From: JAQSWP01 sp040255215
GTDB taxonomy: Bacteria > Pseudomonadota > Alphaproteobacteria > Reyranellales > JAQSWP01
NCBI GenBank assembly: GCA_040255215.1
Contig: JBDZUM010000017.1
Location: 1-46,448 of the forward strand
Reading direction: 5' to 3'
Length of the DNA stretch: 46,448 bases
In this document: in pieces, positions 42,253-46,448 of the stretch
Numbering within the stretch: position 1 is the first letter of the stretch
How the letters are laid out: each line of letters begins with the position of its first letter
Made by a program: the position numbers and the translations under genes
The notes under the pieces: model-generated
Database searches by the model: none
Told to the model about the DNA's origin: nothing
The model's input: the letters and a program-made list of their open reading frames with translations, nothing else

Positions 42253-43545
42253 ATGACCATGGCGCGCAAGGGCGCAGGCGCCCTTCTCATCGCCTATGTC
42301 ATCCTGTTCGCCCTTATTGCGGCAACGCTGGGCGTCGTGCTGCTCGGGCGCGACCGCAGCGAAACCGTCGTCAGCCTGCGGCCGGCCAACGCCGCCGTTA
42401 CCGCCAGTCCCGCCGCAAGCCGGCCTGCAGAGACGACGCCAGGGTCGGCTACCCGCGCCATCCCGCCTGCGGCTGCGCCACCTCCCAAGGCGGTTGAACC
42501 CGCGGCCCGACCCGCCCCTCCGACCGAACCGCCGGCCGCCACCAGCACAGCCGCCGTGCCGGCGCCAGCGCCCGACAAGCCGGTGCCGGCGCCCGAGCCG
42601 CCGCCCCGGGCGACGCTCTATCCGCCGCCGCCGCCCGAGAAGCCGGCGCCGCCTTCGCCTGCCGCCGACAAGCCGGCCACGAGCGTCGCTGCCGCCGGCG
42701 GCCCGACCCCGACCGCCTTGCTGGAGGAGGGACCCTATGGCCCGCTGCCGCGCATCGGACCCGACGGCCGCCTGCCGTGGATCCTCAACAACAGCCGCTT
42801 CGATCACGGTACGAGGAAGCCGCGCATCGGCCTGATCGTCACCGGTCTCGGTCTGAGCCCGCAGGTCACCGAAGACGCCATCGTGCAATTGCCGGCCGAA
42901 ATCACCCTGGCGTTCGTGCCCTATGCCCCGGAGCTGCAGCGCTGGATCGCGCTGGCGCGCCAGTTCGGCCATGAGGTGCTGATCAGCCTGCCGCTGGAAG
43001 GCGGCACGGACGCCGATCAGGGGTTGGGACCGCGCATGCTCTCGACGCAGGCGAGCTCGTCGGAAAATCTCGACCGGTTGCGATGGGTGCTGAGCCGCGC
43101 CAACGGCTATGTCGGGGTGGTGACCTGGGAGGGCGAAAAGCTGCTGGGCAACGGGCAGCAGATCATTCCGGTGCTGCAGGAGATCGCTGGCCGCGGGCTG
43201 ATGGTGGTGGATTCGCGCCAGGCGCGGTCGAACGTGGTGCAGCAGCAGGCCGATACGCTGGGCCTGCCCTTCGCCAAGAGCCGCGGCTTTCTCGATTCCG
43301 AGCCCGGCGTCGCCGCTCTCGACCGCAACCTGCAGCAGCTGGAGAGCCTGACCCAGCGCGCCGGTTTCGGCGTCGCCATGGCGGTGGCCTTTCCCGACAA
43401 TCTGCGCCGGCTGGTCGACTGGAGCCGCACCGTCGCCCAGCGCGGTTTCGTGCTGGCGCCGATCACCGGCGTCACCGAATGCAAGGATCTGTGCCAGCAG
43501 CGGGTCGCCCGCCACGGCGCCGCTGTATCGAAGGCCGGCCGTTGA
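42253..43545 (+). CDS. Divergent polysaccharide deacetylase family protein
   Basis: 430 residues. One membrane segment near the N-terminus (LLIAYVILFALIAATLGVVLL, about 11-31) is followed by a long Pro/Ala-rich spacer (~45-150) and a C-terminal domain (KPRIGLIVTGLGLSPQVTEDAIVQLPAEITLAFVPYAP, EVLISLPLEG, GLMVVDSRQARSNVV) of the divergent polysaccharide deacetylase (YibQ-like) family. This is a NodB-type barrel without the usual zinc ligands, anchored to the inner membrane with the domain in the periplasm. It usually follows envC-ctpA, as here. Exact function unknown. Confidence 0.93.
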   Translation: MTMARKGAGALLIAYVILFALIAATLGVVLLGRDRSETVVSLRPANAAVTASPAASRPAETTPGSATRAIPPAAAPPPKAVEPAARPAPPTEPPAATSTAAVPAPAPDKPVPAPEPPPRATLYPPPPPEKPAPPSPAADKPATSVAAAGGPTPTALLEEGPYGPLPRIGPDGRLPWILNNSRFDHGTRKPRIGLIVTGLGLSPQVTEDAIVQLPAEITLAFVPYAPELQRWIALARQFGHEVLISLPLEGGTDADQGLGPRMLSTQASSSENLDRLRWVLSRANGYVGVVTWEGEKLLGNGQQIIPVLQEIAGRGLMVVDSRQARSNVVQQQADTLGLPFAKSRGFLDSEPGVAALDRNLQQLESLTQRAGFGVAMAVAFPDNLRRLVDWSRTVAQRGFVLAPITGVTECKDLCQQRVARHGAAVSKAGR

Positions 43546-43599
43546 GCTAGACTGACGGGAACGTCCTTCCCGCAACCGCGACGACCACGACGGCCGCCG

Positions 43600-44097
43600 A
43601 TGATCGCCTCAGACACGCCTCCCCCCGGCTATCGCCACAACGTCGGCATCATGCTGCTGGACCGGCAAAATCGCATATTCGTCGGCCAGCGCCGCGACAT
43701 GCCCTCCCCAGCCTGGCAGATGCCGCAAGGCGGCATCGACAAGGGCGAGACGCCGCCCCAGGCGGCGATGCGGGAACTCGAGGAAGAAGTCGGAACCGCC
43801 AAGGCGGTGATCCTGGCCGAAAGCGCCGGCTGGCTGACCTACGACCTGCCGCCGGATCTGCGACGCAAGCTGTGGCGCGGCCGCTGGAAGGGCCAGTCGC
43901 AGAAATGGTTCGCCATGCGCTTCGTCGGCCAGGACGACGACATCAACATCGCCACCAAGCACCCCGAATTCTCGCGCTGGCAATGGGCCGCCGCCGACGC
44001 CATCGTGACCCTGATCGTGCCGTTCAAGCGCGATCTCTACCGCGCCGTACTGGAGGAATTCGCCCCGGTGCTGGCGGAGAACCCGCCGCAGGCCTGA
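43600..44097 (+). CDS. rppH: RNA 5'-pyrophosphohydrolase (Nudix)
   Basis: 165 residues. The Nudix box is exact: Gly44-x5-Glu50-x7-Arg58-Glu59-Leu60-x-Glu62-Glu63-x-Gly65 (GGIDKGETPPQAAMRELEEEVG region). GYRHNVGIMLLD, AWQMPQGG, WLTYDLPPDLRRKLWRGRWKGQSQKWFAMRF and HPEFSRWQWA are specific for RppH/NudH. It removes pyrophosphate from mRNA 5' ends and starts decay. The last gene of the plus-strand cluster; the next gene is convergent, 6 bases away. Confidence 0.97.
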   Translation: MIASDTPPPGYRHNVGIMLLDRQNRIFVGQRRDMPSPAWQMPQGGIDKGETPPQAAMRELEEEVGTAKAVILAESAGWLTYDLPPDLRRKLWRGRWKGQSQKWFAMRFVGQDDDINIATKHPEFSRWQWAAADAIVTLIVPFKRDLYRAVLEEFAPVLAENPPQA

Positions 44098-44103
44098 TCG
44101 GCG

Positions 44104-44919
44104 TCAGGCCGCCGCGCGCTGCAGGCGCGCGACGCGCCAGCGCATGAAGCCCCAGGCAGCCCGCAGTGCCACGCCGCTCAACCGGCCATGCGGCTTCAGA
44201 CCGAGCGCCTTGAACACCATGGCGATGGCCCGCTGCAGATGCGGTTCGCGATAGACGCGATAGGCGCGTAGCGCGTGCGCATGCGTGTTGGCGCGCCGGT
44301 CATACGCTTCGGTGCCGCCATTGGCGGCGTAATAGGCATAGGCGAGTTCGTCGTCCTCGGTCTCGAAGATGCGCGACAGGCCGACCCGCAGGCGCCCCCA
44401 GAACCCCAGCCCCTCCTGCGCGACGTAGCGGCGCATGTGGCTGTAGAACAGCTTGTAGTGGCGCAGCTCGTCGGCGGCGATGCGGGCGCAGATTTCCTTC
44501 AGCACCGGCTCCTCGGTCGCATCGCGCAGCGCGGTATAATAGGAGCTCGTGCCGGTCTCGACGATGCAGCGCGCCATCAATTCGCCGGCCAGGCTGCCGC
44601 GCACCGATTTGGTGGCGTCGAGCGGCAGCTTGTAGCCGTCGCGGAAACGGGCGAAGGCGGCATCGAAGTCGAAAGTCGGGTCCGCCATCTCGGCCCAGCG
44701 CCCCAGCGCCTGGCCGTGCTGCACTTCCTCGATCGCCCAGTCATGGGTCGCCGCCTTGAACTCGTCGTCGCCGGAGAAGACGTTGCAGAGATAGACGCCG
44801 TAGTCGGTGCCATTGTGCTCGACCATGGCGGCCGCCTTGATTACGCGGAGAAGCTCGGGGTCGACCTTGGATCGGTCGAATTTGTCCCAAGGGATGTCAT
44901 CGAGCGTCCAGTGCTTCAT
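44104..44919 (-). CDS. Ferritin-like diiron domain protein
   Basis: 271 residues. A four-helix ferritin-like core can be drawn with ligands Glu34 (MVEHNGTDY), Glu65-x2-His68 (EEVQH), Glu121 (IVETGTSSYY) and Glu151-x2-His154 (ADELRHY), the E...ExxH...E...ExxH pattern of diiron carboxylate proteins. The C-terminal ~100 residues (RRANTHAHALRAYRVY, LSGVALRAAWGFMRWRVARL) are helical and basic. Activity (oxygenase, oxidase or oxidative-stress protection) cannot be told. It is monocistronic between rppH and atpC and is common at this place in some alphaproteobacteria. Confidence 0.85.
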   Translation of the reverse strand: MKHWTLDDIPWDKFDRSKVDPELLRVIKAAAMVEHNGTDYGVYLCNVFSGDDEFKAATHDWAIEEVQHGQALGRWAEMADPTFDFDAAFARFRDGYKLPLDATKSVRGSLAGELMARCIVETGTSSYYTALRDATEEPVLKEICARIAADELRHYKLFYSHMRRYVAQEGLGFWGRLRVGLSRIFETEDDELAYAYYAANGGTEAYDRRANTHAHALRAYRVYREPHLQRAIAMVFKALGLKPHGRLSGVALRAAWGFMRWRVARLQRAAA

Positions 44920-45060
44920 AGTCTCGGCCTGCTCGTTGTTGTTGGCCCAACAAACCGCCCGCAGCGGTCCATGGTTCCCGCATCGGTTCGCACCGAAACG
45001 GCATCCTGATACAAACCGACAGCGTTTAAGATGAGTGCAGCGGCCGGATTTGGCAACCCG

Positions 45061-45477
45061 TCATCGACCGGCGTAGAAATCGAATGCCCGGCGCAGGTCC
45101 TGGGCCATAAGCAATTGTTTTTGCGCGCTTTCCCGGGCCAGAGGGTCGGCTGCATCGCTGATCGCCTCTTCGGCCTGGCGCACCTTGCCGTCGAGCTGGG
45201 CGGCGGTGACGTCGGCCAGCGGCATGGCCTCCTCGACCAGGACCGTCAGACGGTCGTTCGACACCTCGGCGAAGCCGCCGGTCACCATGATGCGCTGACG
45301 CACGGTCTGGCCGTCATAGACCTCGATGACGCCGGGCCGCAGCGTCGAGATCAGCGGCACGTGGCCGGGCAGGACGCCGAAATCGCCTTCGCTGCCGGGC
45401 ACGACAACCATGTCGGCCTCGGTGGCTTCCAGAAGCCGTTCCGGCGATACCAGTTCGAACGTCACCTTGCCCGCCAT
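45061..45477 (-). CDS. atpC: ATP synthase epsilon subunit
   Basis: 138 residues. KVTFELVSPERLLEATEADMVVVPGSEGDFGVLPGHVPLISTLRPGVIEVYD is the N-terminal beta-sandwich and GGFAEVSNDRLTVLVEEA its end; a two-helix C-terminal domain follows. It is part of the central stalk of F1. It follows atpD by 33 bases, the standard order at the end of the atp operon. Confidence 0.97.
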   Translation of the reverse strand: MAGKVTFELVSPERLLEATEADMVVVPGSEGDFGVLPGHVPLISTLRPGVIEVYDGQTVRQRIMVTGGFAEVSNDRLTVLVEEAMPLADVTAAQLDGKVRQAEEAISDAADPLARESAQKQLLMAQDLRRAFDFYAGR

Positions 45478-45510
45478 GTCACTCTTCCCTGCTGCTCTTC
45501 AGCGACGACT

Positions 45511-46448
45511 TCAGGCCGCGTCCGCCGCCATCTTCTTGGCCTTGGCGATGGCGTCCTCGATCGTGCCCACCATGTAGAACGCGGCTTCCGGAATGTCGTC
45601 GCACTCGCCGGCGACGATCATCTTGAAGGCCTTGATGGTGTCGGCGAGGCTGACCAGCACGCCGGGGAAGCCGGTGAAGACCTCGGCGACGTGGAACGGC
45701 TGGCTGAGGAAGCGCTGGATCTTGCGCGCGCGCGCCACCACCAGCTTGTCCTCTTCCGACAGCTCGTCCATGCCGAGAATGGCGATGATGTCCTGCAGCG
45801 ACTTGTAGGTCTGCAGCACGCGCTGCACGTCGCGCGCCACCTGGTAGTGCTCTTCGCCGACGACGCGCGGGTCGAGCATGCGCGAGGTCGAATCGAGCGG
45901 ATCGACGGCCGGGAAGATGCCGAGCTCGGCGATCTGGCGCGACAGCACCGTCGTCGCGTCAAGATGCGCGAACGAGGTCGCCGGCGCCGGGTCGGTCAAG
46001 TCGTCGGCGGGCACGTAAATGGCCTGCACCGAGGTGATCGAGCCCTTCTTGGTCGAGGTGATGCGCTCCTGCAGGGCGCCCATGTCGGTCGACAGCGTCG
46101 GCTGATAGCCCACCGCCGAGGGAATGCGGCCCAGCAGCGCCGACACTTCCGAGCCGGCCTGCGTGAAGCGGAAAATGTTGTCGACGAAGAACAGCACGTC
46201 CTGGCCTTCCTCGTCGCGGAAGTATTCGGCCACCGTCAGGCCGGTCAGGCCGACGCGGGCGCGCGCGCCCGGCGGCTCGTTCATCTGGCCGTACACAAGC
46301 GCCACCTTGGAGCCCGGGCCGTCGGTCTTGATGACGCCCGATTCCATCATCTCGTGATAGAGGTCGTTGCCCTCGCGCGTGCGCTCGCCGACACCGGCGA
46401 ACACCGACACGCCGCCATGCGCCTTGGCGACGTTGTTGATGAGTTCCA
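45511..46448 (-). CDS. atpD: ATP synthase beta subunit, N-terminus outside window
   Basis: Partial: the last ~312 residues are present, and the frame stays open to the right edge, so the gene continues outside. ELINNVAKAHGGVSVFAGVGERTREGNDLYHEM, ALVYGQMNEPPGARARVGLTGLT, DVLFFVDNIFRFTQAGSEVSALLGRIPSAVGYQPTL and VYVPADDLTDPAPATSFAHLDATTVLSR (reading IYVPADD here) identify the catalytic F1 beta subunit. The P-loop is beyond the edge. It belongs to the atp operon read toward the left. Confidence 0.98.
   Translation of the reverse strand, partial: ELINNVAKAHGGVSVFAGVGERTREGNDLYHEMMESGVIKTDGPGSKVALVYGQMNEPPGARARVGLTGLTVAEYFRDEEGQDVLFFVDNIFRFTQAGSEVSALLGRIPSAVGYQPTLSTDMGALQERITSTKKGSITSVQAIYVPADDLTDPAPATSFAHLDATTVLSRQIAELGIFPAVDPLDSTSRMLDPRVVGEEHYQVARDVQRVLQTYKSLQDIIAILGMDELSEEDKLVVARARKIQRFLSQPFHVAEVFTGFPGVLVSLADTIKAFKMIVAGECDDIPEAAFYMVGTIEDAIAKAKKMAADAA

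Noticed and set aside
40741..43575. 944-residue open frame on the minus strand opposite ctpA and the deacetylase-like gene.
   Set aside because: Same reason: very GC-rich complementary frame with Gly/Arg repeats, while the plus strand carries signal peptides, PDZ and S41 motifs.

Overview
The window looks like a chromosome segment of a GC-rich alphaproteobacterium. The evidence is the gene order rplU-rpmA-obgE-proB-proA-nadD-rsfS-rlmH-gpmI-envC-ctpA-rppH followed by the end of an ATP synthase operon, together with many CaiB/BaiF CoA-transferases and a DUF3489/DUF2924/large serine recombinase cassette. The genus cannot be fixed from the sequence alone. Three blocks can be seen.

(1) Positions 1-13.9 kb hold a catabolic region. 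A long minus-strand operon (start near 9527, running off the left edge) encodes two CaiB/BaiF CoA-transferases, a paired alpha/beta acyl-CoA dehydrogenase, three crotonase-fold enzymes and three short-chain dehydrogenases. One crotonase resembles BadI (2-ketocyclohexanecarboxyl-CoA hydrolase) and one SDR could be its BadH-like partner. Read in order, the genes could activate a cyclic acid as its CoA thioester, desaturate, hydrate and oxidise it, and open the ring. Next to it lie a beta-hydroxyacid dehydrogenase-type oxidoreductase, an IclR-type regulator, and a divergent pair encoding a TauD/TfdA dioxygenase and a gentisate-dioxygenase-like bicupin that ends in a clear terminator.

(2) Positions 14-31 kb form an accessory (defence and mobile) island. 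From left to right it holds an Mrr-like nuclease with a divergent small XRE regulator, a ParB-DNA methyltransferase fusion with a DUF5681 gene, and a DUF3489-DUF2924-serine recombinase cassette. Then comes a minus-strand operon of XRE regulator, ImmA/IrrE protease and exonuclease I. Divergent from it is a tightly packed five-gene operon: CD-NTase, stand-alone E2-like protein, HNH-SAVED nuclease (Cap5), a DUF2235 alpha/beta-hydrolase and an unrecognised 605-residue protein. The first three genes are a short type II CBASS. The XRE/protease pair has the layout of the CapH/CapP module that controls some CBASS operons. The two extra downstream genes and the exonuclease in the control operon are the most interesting part of the window. 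A frameshifted DUF2188 gene lies between the two operons. An unrecognised helix-turn-helix protein and a tRNA-Ser(CGA) gene close the island.

(3) Positions 31.4-46.4 kb are core chromosome: ribosomal proteins L21 and L27, the Obg GTPase, proline synthesis, NAD synthesis, ribosome silencing and 23S rRNA methylation, phosphoglycerate mutase, cell-envelope proteins (EnvC-like, CtpA, polysaccharide-deacetylase-like), RppH, a ferritin-like diiron protein, and atpC with a partial atpD. The rsfS gene has no ordinary start codon where one is expected.
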